64,000 nucleotides of DNA, from assembly GCF_042242105.1 (NCBI RefSeq), contig NC_092032.1, positions 7,048,415 to 7,112,414 on the forward strand. Reading direction: 5' to 3'. Under the pieces are notes generated by a model. The model was given only the letters and a program-made list of their open reading frames with translations. It did no database searches and had not been told where the DNA came from. Source of the stretch: Pempheris klunzingeri (taxonomy: Eukaryota; Chordata; Actinopteri; Acropomatiformes; Pempheridae). The first letter of the stretch is position 1, and every line of letters starts with the position of its first letter. A program made the translations under genes and the position numbers. Positions 1 to 12,345 of this stretch are shown one piece after another.

Positions 1-2929
1 TTATCGTTTGTTAATGTTACAATCTAAATGTTCATAGTTATACTGTATGCTGAGGGGTCTCCTCTGATGAGAGTAAGCCCCCACCTACACTTAAAATGTC
101 ATGTATGATGATGATGATGATGATTGTTTGCCAGTAAAGACAACAGACAGTATTGACTTTCTCAAGAGCTTTCAGAGCACTTACCAGTGATTAACTGAGC
201 CATCCACACCAGAATTGAATAACATTATAAACATTGATTTAAAGGTACATTCTCCACCACTGAATATCTCCTAATAAAATCAGTATACATTATCTATACT
301 TTAATGCGCACTAGAGCAAAGCCTTCACTGGTTGGCTACGGCGCAGCCTTGTTACCTTGGTGACGGAATAAAAGGTCAGTTCGCTCATTTCGCTCACAAG
401 TGAGGTCCAACAGAATCGTTTCTCTGCAAACGTCTGCATCAACGCCACTGTACATAAAGTAACGCATGTCATCGCAATGACACGGCAGAACAAACCAGTT
501 CGAGCGCGTTACGATGCACTGGAATCGTAAATGGGAGGCTGCGGTGCCTTGTTCCGACGCGGCATGCATGGCTGCAGTAATGTGCTGTTTACACACTGAC
601 AGGTGTAATCCTTTCTTCAAAATGAATCAAAGAGGGCAGCCAAGCCACACTAACTCAGGGGAAGTGATCGTGGGATTCGCAAGCTGTGTCTCATACTGCA
701 TGCTAATAACCTGCAGTATGTTTGTGCATATTGGCAGGTAAATATAGTGAGTACACAGTATAAAAGTAAGGAAGACATCATAGGACATCATACCCAAGAG
801 TGTGGATATGGATTAGAGAGGAGGAGAGTCTATGTGTGTGGTGAGAGTCACATACACGTAGAGATCCATTAACGTCTTTTAACACTTCACCACATCACTT
901 AAAGTGGTTACACCTCACTTATCTTTGACCTAGTCTCATTTACTACCAAGTATCTAAAATTTCAGTAACCATGACAATCCCACAATGGGCTTTACTCCTC
1001 GGTAATTACACTTAAATACCTCATCTGAACCAACTCTCCTCCTATAAAATGTGCAAAAATTGTTAAATTGTCCTAAAAGTAGCATGTTAACATGTAACTC
1101 CAGAGTCCGGAGGGGGGGGGCGGTCTTATTCCACATGAGCCAAAGGAAAATGAAGACGTTCTCTCTGTCTCACACTATCTCTCTCCAACTTTTGTCTTTG
1201 TCTTTGCGAGTGAGGGTGAAGCCTTTGAAGCCTGCTGTAGGGAGTGCTCACTCTTGCTTGACATCACAGCATTTTGGTCTCAGCTTGATAAAATATACAT
1301 ATGTACCATGTAAAATGTATAATGGTATTCTCTAAGTGTGTGTACAAATGTCATACACCTGCCAGGGTCCCAAGGAGTCAAATTCAGGTCAGTTTGCCAA
1401 CTGAAAGACACCTGCTGCATAAATGTGGCAGTCATCTTTTCACACGGATACAGTTTGTCGTATATGTGCCTTACAACAGGCTCTGGCTTAATTAAGCACT
1501 GGTGTATCAGCAGTGGTTCTCTGTGTGTACATACACTCTGAGCTATGCCTGCTGGCTTGCTACATGCAGTCTAATGTTACTGTATTCTGCATTATATTCA
1601 AATAAACAGATAATTAATTCATAAATGTATTAATTAAGCCTTCATGGCACCTCAGTGTCGGGTTGTCTTCTCGTTTTTCTCTGTATTGATGTACTTTGTT
1701 GCTTTGTGAAAGACTTTCTGAGCTCATTAAAGAAAGACCTGACTTTTCATACTGTCTCTCTCTCAGTTTCACTTTACAAAACTGAAGAACAGGCGTCAAA
1801 GTCTTTGAAGGCGGCTCTATTAAGACCAATGTGGGGTATTTTAGCTGTTTGAGGAGAGAAGCGGCTTTTCTCCTCATTGTGTCTGACATCTCAGTGCTTT
1901 GGTGTGAGCTCGATCGGGGGCATGTTTAGTTTCACTTCCTTCCTCTATTCCATTTCCTGATTTCCTGTGCACGTTGAGCCTCGCGGCTGGTCTGTGTGAG
2001 AGGCTTTCGGCTGCTGGCGGGTTCGCAACAATTTTGCTCACCCTGAATCCGCAGCTTATAATCCTGTGTCATGGAAAACACGGCAACAGTAGGCTTAACA
2101 AGTCAGGGGTGTCAGGGCACATTTCAAGATTTAAATTTCAATCAGATGATATAATTATACACATTTGAACCCGGGCATGACCTTGGTTTTAGGTGTTTGA
2201 GCAGTTGTTTGTGTGTTTGAACTGAATCTATCAATGGCTGTCTCATAAAACCCCATACACGGAGCGTCCTTGTGTCCTTGCTACCAACTCATACGAGCAC
2301 TGTTTGGAATATATTTGCAGTCTTCTCAGTAAAAACTAAGATTCAGCAGAACGCCCGTCCAAATGTTTCAAGAAACAGAAGGATGGAAAGACTGCATGCT
2401 GCATGTTTGACCACATGGTTGGTACGTTGCGCCATGACAAGCAATCCAAAGTTCCTCTTGCTGATTTTCACAGAGAGACAAAAAATAACTACTGATTATG
2501 TGGTGTTATATGGTAGAAAAGCAAAATGCCGCCATTACTGTGGTTGTGCTGTGTCTAGACTATGTAATTGGTTCATTGCAGCCCTTTAAAACAATGATCA
2601 AAGAGGGTGACCATTTGGCTTTACGCTGACCTTAAGCCCCGTCACTTTGAGCTCATCATTTAAAACAGTTATGGCACACACACACAACCTGTGCATCGTT
2701 CTTCATTTTCCATCATAAGAGGGGCTACAGCGCACATCAACTAATTTCATCAGTAAATAGACTGATCCAAACCACGCTTAGTTAGTTTGCTGGATCTTTC
2801 TTGCCCTAATATGAGCCCATTTCTGAATAAAACTGACTCGCTACATGGCCTATAAAAATCTCTGAAGCACAATTAATGTAGCAGCCCGTCCTGATGCCAA
2901 CATCACACATGTGAACTCTCCAGAGCTTC

Positions 2930-3290
2930 TGGTGCATTGTGCTTTAATTACACGGCTACTGTAACTCCAGCGCAGCGGGCGAGCCCTTCAGGGCCCTTTA
3001 TCTCCTCGGAGATGCGTCTATGGAGGCCAGACAGGCTCTTTGTAGTCCTGTCCCACCACTGCCTTTGTCTTTCCATCTCATGGGTCCCATGGGTGAGGCC
3101 ACAGTTGCGTCCCATGTGTTATTACCAGCCAATGATAAAGTAGCTGCCACGGCCCTCATGAATTATGCAGGGGGGAAAGGGAAGCAACTCCGCCCTCAGT
3201 TATGCAAATTAAACTTTGGGGAGACAGAGGGAGGAAAGTTGCTGAGGGTTGGGGGGCATGGGGGAGTGTTGACGCCCATTTTTTAGTTGA
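2930..3290. promoter_or_regulatory. candidate conserved non-coding element in vav3 intron 1
   Basis: This block is richer in GC and more complex than its surroundings. It contains a POU octamer-type site (ATGCAAAT, about 3203-3210) close to ATGAATTATGCA (about 3158-3169). It has no believable coding frame. A lymphoid or neural enhancer of vav3 is possible, but this is inference from composition and motifs only. Confidence 0.25.
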
Positions 3291-3823
3291 ACGGTTACAT
3301 GCTCGTAGAGGGAGTTGGTATCCGGCATCACGCCGTGTGAATGTGTGTGAAAGGGGATGCCATGAATCATGAGCTACTGATACACGAATGAAGTAGTACA
3401 GCTCCAGATAAAAGTATTTAATATTCATAGTAATCATTCACTATTAATCACAACAGTAAGTGAATAGGCAGGTCATGGGAGTTAAAGCTGCGCCTGATGG
3501 GGACAGGAAGTGATGCACAATAGGCAAACTACATTAGGCGTATTACATGAGCAGTTACCATGATTGATCAGGGAACGAGAGGAGTACCTCAAGCTTCAGC
3601 AAGAAAAATAATTCACATTAGACACACAATTTATGTAGCAGGTGACTTCTGGGAAATGCAGTCTAAGAACACTGTAGTAACGATGGAACGACCGTGAGCG
3701 TGAGCATGCACGTGCTCACACCTACTACTAATGTTTATTTACCAAATGCAGCTTCATCACTGCCTCAGTGTGAGTAAGCCAGCAAGTCATGCATAAAACA
3801 AACTCAGCCTATAAATAACCCAG

Positions 3824-3888
3824 TCTGGGCCAGGCCAGTCTGGGCCAGGCTAGGCCAGGCCAGGGCAGGGCAGACCGGGCCAGGCACG
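3824..3888 (+). repeat. GGCCAG-type minisatellite
   Basis: Short degenerate tandem copies of 'gtctgggccaggcca' and 'gggcagggcaga' are seen directly. There are about four to six imperfect units of 5-15 bases. It lies in the presumed vav3 intron 1 and has no coding potential. Confidence 0.7.
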
Positions 3889-5529
3889 GAGCATAAGAAT
3901 GGTTCCAAACCTTCTTCACATGGCAGCTCCATTATATGTCATTATGTCATGACTGACAGCAAACACTGACTTATCAGAGATTGTTTTGGTGCTTCTAACA
4001 GTAAATGGACCAATCAGCTTCTCCTCTTACAGCCCAAATCTAGTTTCCTCTGAAATCTCCGAGTAAACAGATCCTTAGACGGTTGATTCTCACTGCCAAT
4101 GATGTCATTAAAATCCTATATGTTTTTTTTCATATTGGCCACCTGACCTGAAGTAGAACAGTGGATACCCAATTAGATTGTGAAAGAACAGTAACTGCAT
4201 ATCATATTGACTGTCCCATTGTGACTTTGAGTTCGAAGGGCTTATTTTCCAGGAAACAAGCCTAATCTGATAGTACTGATATTCAAACCTTGATCGCCAT
4301 CATCAACCTTGATGCATCAGATGAAAGCATAGCGGCATCTATTACAGAGTGACATACTGTAGTCTGCGTGGGTGTCAGTGTTACTGGTACAGTCTAATTT
4401 TGACAGCAGGTCTGCGGCCTCGGTAGGTGAGTGTCTACCTCACTGTGTGTTGTCACTGAGCCAGACATCCAGATTCAGTAAGGCGAATATTAATCTGGCC
4501 GTGGCTCCGGCTGTCCTGTTATTGAAGCAGATGGTATCTGACAAACAGGAGCCACATGGCCACAGCTCTCTGTCTCTCTATCAAAAATTAAAAAGCAAAA
4601 AAACAAACCAAAATCAGGAGATTTTCTTCCCTTGATTGCCTTCGTTCCTTCATATTACCAGACAAGTCACACAAACAGCTTATTTACTTATATCCTCAAT
4701 AAAAAGGTATTGTAATAAAATACTTGGTTATTTCTACATGTTGTTAATCCTGTGTGATAAATCCACTTCTCTGATCAGGATGGACCATAACAAAGCCTCA
4801 TCACCACTTAAGCAAGCTTTGTCTCCTGTGTACCTACATCACCTATAGAGGGCACATTGAAGAGTTCTGTGTACATAACGGTTCAGTGTTGGCCAACATT
4901 GACTCCAAGTCACTGTAAGTAACTTCCACAGCAGAGTTGAGTACAAGAGTCAAAGAAAGTCGGGGTGTTTGTCATTTTCGCTCACTGTATGACTTCTATG
5001 CCACCAAGTTTGGTCCCAATCGATGGACACCAAACTCCGGCTAATTCTTTGGCAATTGAGCGTTTCCTCATTCACTGTCAAAAATACTCACGTCACAAAG
5101 CAGCAATGAAAAGCTGCAGACAGTGACAAAGATCATGTTTTTTCTTCGGCATGTATTTCACACACAAGCACGGACTTAAAGGAATAAAATTCCAACTAAT
5201 ATAATTTGCTGAGTTCTTATTTGTAACGTTCTCCCGCTACCAAAACATACTGTGGGGGCGGTGGCTAGCGGTTTAACCAAGATTTTAAAAAGTTACAATT
5301 TGCTTAAAACCAATGGTCAATTTGTGGATTTTCTCATGCCGAATTTCATATGAAGCTATTTCCGTTCAGAATAAGCCAGAGTCATGTATTGATAGGTATT
5401 CTGTTTTTGTCGTGAAGCACGGAAACTGTAAATTAGCATAATTCTTACGAAGTCTGGTTGTACCCTGTCACCAACGACTTGTAGTTTGGCGAGCGAGCGG
5501 GGAAAGTGGTGCCTACTGCCGTGTCTTAC

Positions 5530-5736
5530 CTGTGACATTTGCGGTCGGAGGTTGATTTCCTTTAGGTTGATGGTCTGGGATCGCAGGTTGTTGAGCAGAT
5601 GGCACAGGAGGACTCCATCCCGGAGGGTTTGGGCCAAGTCAAATACCTGTGCAGACTCCCATGTAACCCGGTGGTTCGCTGGAAGCACCTTGCAGTTAAT
5701 TAACCACAGCGCGCATTGCCTCCAATACTCCATCAT
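5530..5736 (-). CDS. vav3: Vav3 guanine nucleotide exchange factor, first coding exon
   Basis: This exon encodes 69 residues, the first half of the calponin-homology domain of a Vav-family Rho/Rac exchange factor, which signals downstream of antigen and growth-factor receptors. Marks include [35 protein letters not shown] and INLRPQMSQ. The reading [11 protein letters not shown] and [13 protein letters not shown] fits VAV3 better than VAV1 or VAV2. The exon ends at a clean donor (CAG|GTAAGA, minus strand) in phase 0. Two ATGs stand side by side (5736 and 5733). The second has a purine at -3 and G at +4 and aligns with the usual MEPW/MEQW start, so it may be the real one. The remaining exons (acidic, DH, PH, C1, SH3-SH2-SH3) lie left of the window. 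The choice between teleost paralogues vav3a and vav3b is not possible here. Confidence 0.93.
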
Positions 5737-5967
5737 TATTCTGACTTCGGCCGGGCGAGCTTTGAGAAAAATGTGTTGTTATATGAGCAAGTGAAAGTGC
5801 TGACGGCTCGGCGGTCTTAAATCGTGTCCATGTTCTATCCGCCAACTGTAAAAGCCGATGAAAACGGAACTGTAGCGGAGGGCTGGTGGGGATGCAGGGG
5901 GCTGCTCCACGGATGACAGTCCGGCGTACTGAGCTGAGGCTGTGGATGGAGCGCACCCTGCACTGCA

Positions 5968-5970
5968 CTC

Positions 5971-5997
<27 letters not shown>
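5968..5997 (+). repeat. (CT)n microsatellite
   Basis: About 15 CT units, which are GA on the vav3 coding strand, lie about 230 bases upstream of the start codon. Confidence 0.95.
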
Positions 5998-6001
<4 letters not shown>

Positions 6002-6096
6002 TCTCACAACTGTCTCTCTTCCCTCCCCCTCACCCAGATCTTCACCTCTTCCGCTTGCCACCCATAGGCTCGTTGTGCGCTACATGAAATTACAGC

Positions 6097-6135
6097 AAAG
6101 AAAGAAAGAAAGAAAGAAAGAAAGAAAAAAAAAAA
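6097..6135 (+). repeat. (AAAG)n microsatellite with poly-A end
   Basis: Seven or so AAAG units run into a short A tract. The tract is purine-rich on the plus strand, the opposite of the nearby (CT)n tract. Confidence 0.95.
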
Positions 6136-7589
6136 GCACTCATTAGTGCAAACCAACCCAGACTGCAGTGAAAAAAACATACGTGTATTAAATCATTTTT
6201 ACAGCCAATATCATCATGCATCACGCCAAAGTTCTCTATCCCAGCTGCACAGGCAGTATAATATATTAATTAATTAATGATTAAACCACAGAAGTTCATC
6301 TCTCTGAGACACAGACCCACTTTATTCATCAAAGCGCCACTGTTATATTTTGGGTTTTTTTAAAAATATGATGATAGTTATTTTGGCTGTGGTCATAGTG
6401 CATGACTCAACCCCCTGAAAGTCTTAATATGGACTATAATAGGCAGAATGTAATATATAGCTCATTAGTCACCGTGAGATCAAGTGTAGTTTAATGAAAT
6501 CTGTGTCGTGTGTTCAGTAAAATGCTGTCTAAGTTATACACATATCTTCTGGGGTGTCTAGCATAAGCAGTACTACAATATGAATAAATTGTATGTAATG
6601 TGACACATGGTTTCATGGTTGACATGTACATGTTCTGTATTTGCTTTATATTTGTAGGTATGGATGAATGGTTGCATGTTCTTGTTCAGTGATGCATTTC
6701 AGGTGTGTTTTTTTTTTTACCAGAATCCTTTTTTCATTTGCATGAGTGAACCATCAGGTTTGGGATGTGGGATTAAGCATGTGTTATCTACATGCTACTT
6801 TTCTTTTTTCTTATTCTGAAGAGGTTTTGGTTTAGAGTAGGATTGATGGAGCTGTAATTCTGTTCTCATCACAGACTGACAATAAGTTGGATTTGCCACT
6901 TTATTGGCGTGTCATTTGGATTTCGTGGTTTTCAGACTCACTGAAATAGAATTTTGAGGCCATTGTGTTTTCTTATTTTAAAAAAGAGGGGGATGTTGGA
7001 CAGTGCACGGCGGTACATCGGTTTAGGAGGGGAAGCAGTTTGAGTTGCGTTTCCTGACTGGGTTTTTCCCAGTAAGCCTACACAATAGTGATGAAGTCTT
7101 ATTCATGAGTTTCTCTATACAGTCAGTACAAAGAACATAAAGCGCCTATTTTGGCTTCCTCTTGTTCCTCCTTTTTCTCTGTCCTACCAAGTGGGCTCAC
7201 TAATTGTCCCATCCAAAATATGGCCAATGAAAGACCAATTAGGTCTTTTTCCTCTTTCTAAAACTATTTCCACTTTCAAACTATTCTCCCTGCCATTGTT
7301 TCTTCTTTTTCAGAGAAGGTAAACACAACTACTTCTGTTTTAACTACTTCCATGCTAACATGGCATCACGCATTTACAATGATTCAATGATTTACAACGA
7401 AGAGGCGATATATATGCTGTGATAATAAAACAGTAATGTGTAATGTGCTTTTATGGCATGGAGAACAAAGCTTGTATTTTCACGACAGTATTTTCATACA
7501 GATGTATTGCAGGAATGCCCCAAGAAAGAGGCAAACCATGCATTAAAACATACTCATTCTAAAAGGGCAAACGTTAACATTTCTAACAT

Positions 7590-7790
7590 TTTCATCCTGC
7601 AATTGCATAACGCTGCTAATCATCGCGCTGGGAGCATGATTGGCATGACAGAGCCAATATATTCTCTAAGTGAAGCAGGGTTTATCGTTTATTGCTTCTG
7701 TCTGAATAAAATGAGTCCTCTCCTCAGATTCTGCTGCGTGCTGCCTGCTCTGGTTGGACTTATGAGCATCAAATTAAATGTTTGAATTTG
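7590..7790. promoter_or_regulatory. possible conserved non-coding element
   Basis: The block has dense non-repetitive sequence with GCAATTGCATAACG, a TTGGC...GCCAA pair spaced by eight bases, and a TGAATAAAATGAGTCCTC segment. The look is of a vertebrate non-coding conserved block, but no alignment was possible. Confidence 0.2.
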
Positions 7791-8599
7791 CACAGTAATG
7801 GGAATGGAATAGGATGTAGGGTATTACAGGACGTGCAAAATGCTTTTGCTCTGTCTTGTATATTATGTAGCCTTATAGTTTGTGCCCAAAACACGCAGAC
7901 TGAAGAATGTCAAATAGTAGACTATCACTGTGAAGTAGCACTTGAGCAATTAAGCCCCAACGTATCTGGTGGAGCTGAAGACTGCAGTGCCTCCAGGCAT
8001 GAATGTGAGGCAACCTGCAATACAATTCAGATTGGCACAAGTTTTTTATTGATCCCTGTCGAGCTATTAGTTAAACAAAAAGCAAAAGGCTGCAAAAAGA
8101 CTGCAGAGTAAACGGGATTATCTGATGTGCAAAATGTGATTCAGTCATCAGAACAACATAACATCCCAGAAAGACATGACGAAAGTGGAGCATTCTAAAT
8201 TTATTACAAAAATGTACGCATTATATAACGAAGACAGGAATGTGAGAGGATGGGAAATCCAATATGTGAAAACTCTCTGTACAGCACAGGATTTGCAGGG
8301 ATGTGCTGGTAATCACATTAACTGCTTTATGAGGTCGCTCTTATAGTATATGAAGATATGATGGAAGATAAGAGCAGAGGAACTTCACATCTACAGGGAT
8401 ATTCTTTTACACATAGAAATAAGATTCACAGGGGCGTTAAGATTTGCCGAGAATCAGTACAATGCAAAGAATGTATGTCGGTGAATCATGAAGGGTGCAT
8501 TTACATACAATGACTGAATGCAGGCCTGTGCAAACAATGCTGTGCTTCTCCACTTCTTCTCTTCATATCTGTGCAGACGACTTGGAGGAATGTCAAAAG

Positions 8600-8930
8600 A
8601 GTAGACATGTCAACTCTCCTACTCCTTTGTTCATCCACAGTGCATTCAAATCAAGACTGATGAGGAGTGGAGGGAGTTTATGTGGCTCAATTGTGAGCTT
8701 TCCAGCTTTGTCTTCCACTGGCCGCACACTGGATGCCACGGATGGCATAGCGCAGATGACAGGAGAGGTGGCCAGAGGCCGGACGCTGGTGTAGCTCTCA
8801 TCACCCTTCTCCTCTTACAGCCTCCTCTCCCGGAGAAGAAGGCCAGCCACGCGGCCAGGCAATTATCAGCATTCTGCTGATTAATGCCGTACAGGGACCG
8901 AGCGGAAACACATAAACACGACAAGCGCTA
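8600..8930. promoter_or_regulatory. candidate conserved non-coding element with palindromic core
   Basis: A GC-rich block lies in AT-rich surroundings upstream of vav3. Its core at 8865-8881 is an inverted repeat, ATCAGCA-ttc-TGCTGAT, flanked by AATT and TTAAT (homeodomain-like). No coding frame is convincing. A role as an enhancer is inference. Confidence 0.3.
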
Positions 8931-9359
8931 AAACATGTGGTATTCTTTGAGGATGACACTCTTGCATTTGGGAAATTGCAATGCTCTCGGTTCTTTAGCA
9001 CAATGTTCCCATAATCCAATAATGCGAACCATTCATGGTGTTTTTGTTAGTAACGCTGCATCAAAATATGTCATTACTGCCTCACATTTTTAGTCAACGC
9101 ACACATGAATAATTCACGTGTTTCTAGGTTATTTCAACTGGAATATGACTAGAATTTCAAGGTAATGACAAACCATGTGAGCTTCAAAGAAACAGCATGA
9201 TTATGTCTGGGTACATATGGCAGATGAGATCTAACTGCTAGAGCTTTTTTTCACTGTCACAGTACATAATTAAAGTGCATCAGCAATCAAATGAGAGATA
9301 AACATTCATTGAGTCACTAACGTTAAGCCAATAAAAGAAGATGGGACATGATAAGAGGG

Positions 9360-10012
9360 TTTACCATGTCTGCTATGTTAGTGTTACTGTGTTAGCATTC
9401 TAGCATTTGCTAATTAGCACAAAACACAAAGTACAGCGGAGCCTGATGGGAGTGTCATTAGTTTTGCAGGTATTTGATCTGTACTCTTGTCTTTGAGACT
9501 TTAACATTTTGACCTGATGATGTTGTTTGATAAAAAGTTATTCTCAGTCATCCTGCAGAGGACATGAATGCCTGTCCCTAATTCCAAGGAAATCCATCCA
9601 ATAGTTGTTAAGGTATATCACTAAAAACCAAACAGTTCAACCTACTAGTGGTGTCAGAGAAAAGGTTAGAGGTTCACAAAGGTCATAGAATCTTTCCTCT
9701 GGGGACCATGAATGTCTGTATCAAATGCCACGGGAATCCATCTAAGAGTGGCTGCGAAATTTCACTTTGGACCAAAGTGGTGGATCGACTAACTGGAGAC
9801 AATGCCATCCGTACAGCCGTGCTGTTTGCAATGACATTTTGTACATGACATTGGCACTAACGTACATGGTCGCCACAGGATGAATCATAATGACTTAGAT
9901 GATCCCCTTACTTTTCATCATCAGGTCAAAACCTCAACATAGCATTGTCATATTATTAGCATTTAGCTCACTCAGTACAGCCGTTACAGAGCCGTTGGAA
10001 TGGCTGTAAACA
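9360..10012 (+). repeat. interspersed teleost repeat (GTTAGCATGCTAAC / 'ccaaagtggtgga' family)
   Basis: The copy shows the usual landmarks of a common teleost repeat whose Repbase name I cannot give. These are 'tgttagcattctagcattt', 'cattagttttgcaggtattt', two tandem versions of 'catgaatg.ctgt..c.aat', 'gaatccatc' and 'ggaccaaagtggtgga'. The two internal units near 9555-9640 and 9690-9800 are diverged from each other, so the copy is old. A further fragment of the same family (tagcatttagctcac) closes it near 9955-10005. Confidence 0.6.
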
Positions 10013-10159
10013 CATAGTCGTGCTGATTCATTTTGCAGGTTACTGTCGTATCTGTTGATTTTGCCCAAGAAAGAAGAGAAAGAAAGACCCAAAAAGATAA
10101 AAGAAGATTAAAAAAAACACATAAAAGGGTAAATGCCCTCCTTGTTGCACATTTATTAC

Positions 10160-10460
10160 TTTGCAAGTTCTGTCCTCAGATAACAGAATGGCATGCTGCC
10201 CACTCCCCACTGTCCTGCCAGATGATCAAAGCCCCTAAAGCTCAGCAGCCCCCGAACATGCAGGCACTGCCACATTGTCCGCACTCCATCAATATCGTCT
10301 TGCAATTCTGCCAGGCTGTAATTTACGGAGCTTCAGCCTGCTCATTGTGTCACTTGATCTGGTGACAGTGGCTGATCTATTTGTGCAGCTCTTTTATCCC
10401 CTCTGTGAAGGGCATGTTATCTCCTTGCCAGAGAAAGCAAATGCTCTCCATTTCCTGTAG
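10160..10460. promoter_or_regulatory. candidate conserved non-coding element
   Basis: About 300 bases of complex sequence of balanced composition are set in AT-rich DNA, for example the stretch 10260-10400 around 'ttgtccgcactcc' and 'ggtgacagtggctgatc'. An open frame crosses it but shows no protein family signal. I treat it as non-coding. Confidence 0.25.
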
Positions 10461-12345
10461 ATTTTCTCTATGAACATGTATCTCCCAGCTGTACCTGACA
10501 CTTGTATTTACACACATTTAAATGTGATGTTTTTCACTCTGTCATTTCATACTCCTCCCATTCATATTTTTCTCCTATTGATTGCTTCCTTTCAGTAAGT
10601 ATGTCTTTGTACATAAAGCTATTCTAAACATACAGCAGCATAAATACCGTCAGTTTTCTATAACATGACCGTAGCACAGAGGCAACACTGAAGGTGACCA
10701 TAGTGGCTTCTGTTCATTGTTTTCTAACTGCTATTGATTGTTTGACCCCACTCATAGCACTATATTTTGCTGGTTTAGGAGCCCAGAGGAGAAATCAATG
10801 GCCTGGGATACCCATGAGAGGCCTGGGATAAGTGAAGTGCGGCCAGGCCTTGCAGGGTTTCATCAGAGTTGGAACGGTGGAGTAGATCAGCTGGGGAACC
10901 ATCAGGATGCAGGCAATGGAGTGGAAGATATACAGAGAGAGAGCATGATCAATTAAAATGACAAAGAGAGTCTTTGAAAGTTATTTCAGCATATAGTAAT
11001 TTTCCCTCTGGGGTTGCAGTAGAGTTTAAGTGCAAATTAACTGATAAATTAAATGTTTAACCTTCGAGGAATTTAATGAATATGTTAGCAGTTTTATTAG
11101 AACTGTCACAGTCGGCCACACGCACAAACAGTCCATATGGCTGGAGACCCAAGCTCAGTGGGTGAAGGGGGGTGAGCCACAGTCTGTAGAGATCCTCAGA
11201 AACCCAGCAAAGCAGAACTGTTACCTCCAGCTTCAGACTGGATATCCAGAAGCATCAGAAGAAGCAAGATGCTGAGTTAGATCAATACATTTGTAAGCAA
11301 CTGTACAAAAACCTGCTTATTGTATTCTCTTGATGCTTCTTTGATTGTTAAGGTTGAAATCTCTAAACCTTACCTAAAAACAGTGTTTTTACTTCCATCT
11401 TATCATCTCCACGGCTAATACAACACAAAATGTTTTTTTCTTGGTTTGCCATTGGTGTAGCTTATCACCGGGCTCATAGTGCCCTCCCCTCGTCAGAAAA
11501 CGGACACAGAGACGGTGTTTTACCATACTTCAAGCTGCATTCTAAAAGGTGAAGACAAGGCTCTGAGGTAAGGATAAACAAGTCTGCACTGACAACAAAT
11601 ATAATTTAGCGCTTCATTATGCTGCACCACATTGTTTCAAGGACTTCTTCGATATTTGATGATTAATTAATGAATTAAAAGATGCATTCATGAATATTCC
11701 AAGTATATTCCAAGTATATTCCAAAATAACAGGAGAAAATCACAAAATGTGTCCTCTCTAAGGTTAAAATGTCTTGAATGCATTAGAACAACTGAATCGT
11801 TTTAACAGATGTCATATGATCAAATATAGTTAATGCTGTGTTGCATCAGTTTACATTGTAACTTGTTTTTTCTAGGAAAATAAATGGTAGGAAACTCCAC
11901 AAAGACACGCTTGATTCCACAATGAGAATTTATCAAAAGGAACAATATGACTTCTCTATGTGGTAACACTGAATGTTGCATTAATCAGTTTGAATGTTCA
12001 ATTACAAGTCAATGTATAAAAGTATTTTGGTCAGTAACCACATTAGATCATTTCCAACAACAACAATGAGCTGTATTTCTATAATCAGTGATTAAAATTG
12101 CAGTCATTCATTTGAAGTGGCAGCCTTTTTAACCCTCCAGAGTCTTGGGGTAAAATGGCCGTTTTTTACTACTTTTCATTTTACCTTTGTGTTTCCCATT
12201 AAAACTGTTTAGCTTGCTTTCTTTGTGCTTGTGTCTTTGATGCCAACGGGCGGTCCGAGACTCTGAAGAGTTAAAGGTTATGTGTAAATATATGCCATGA
12301 AATCCTCACATTATTTCTTGATGCTTCTGTCTGAAATGAGAGCAG

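Larger units (their letters stand above)
1..5529 (-). other. vav3: vav3 intron 1 (part), no exon seen
   Basis: This stretch lies downstream of the vav3 first coding exon on the minus strand, so it should be the start of a long first intron. I looked for the next Vav3 calponin-homology exon in both directions and did not see it. The open frames here are short and lack family resemblance. It holds a short GAT repeat near 105-125, a GGCCAG-type minisatellite at 3824-3888 and a GC-richer block at 2930-3290 treated separately. The rest looks like plain AT-rich intronic sequence. Confidence 0.6.
5737..6140 (-). promoter_or_regulatory. vav3: vav3 5' UTR / proximal promoter region
   Basis: This is the sequence directly upstream of the vav3 start codon. 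It is GC-richer than the flanks and carries a (CT)n tract and an (AAAG)n tract, listed separately. The transcription start cannot be placed from sequence alone. Confidence 0.5.
6141..12345. other. gene-free stretch between vav3 and selenoj
   Basis: No convincing exon was found on either strand. The frames present are short and low in family signal. The stretch contains three GC-richer blocks (about 7590-7790, 8600-8930, 10160-10460) that may be regulatory, and one interspersed teleost repeat (9360-10012). A small direct repeat of 'aagtatattcc' occurs near 11699-11722. Confidence 0.6.

Noticed and set aside
5886-6146. Plus-strand frame over the vav3 promoter
   Set aside because: It is a translation of the CT and AAAG microsatellites.
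7453-8111. Two open frames of about 110 codons in the gene-free region
   Set aside because: No family resemblance, no splice partner and no coding-like composition.
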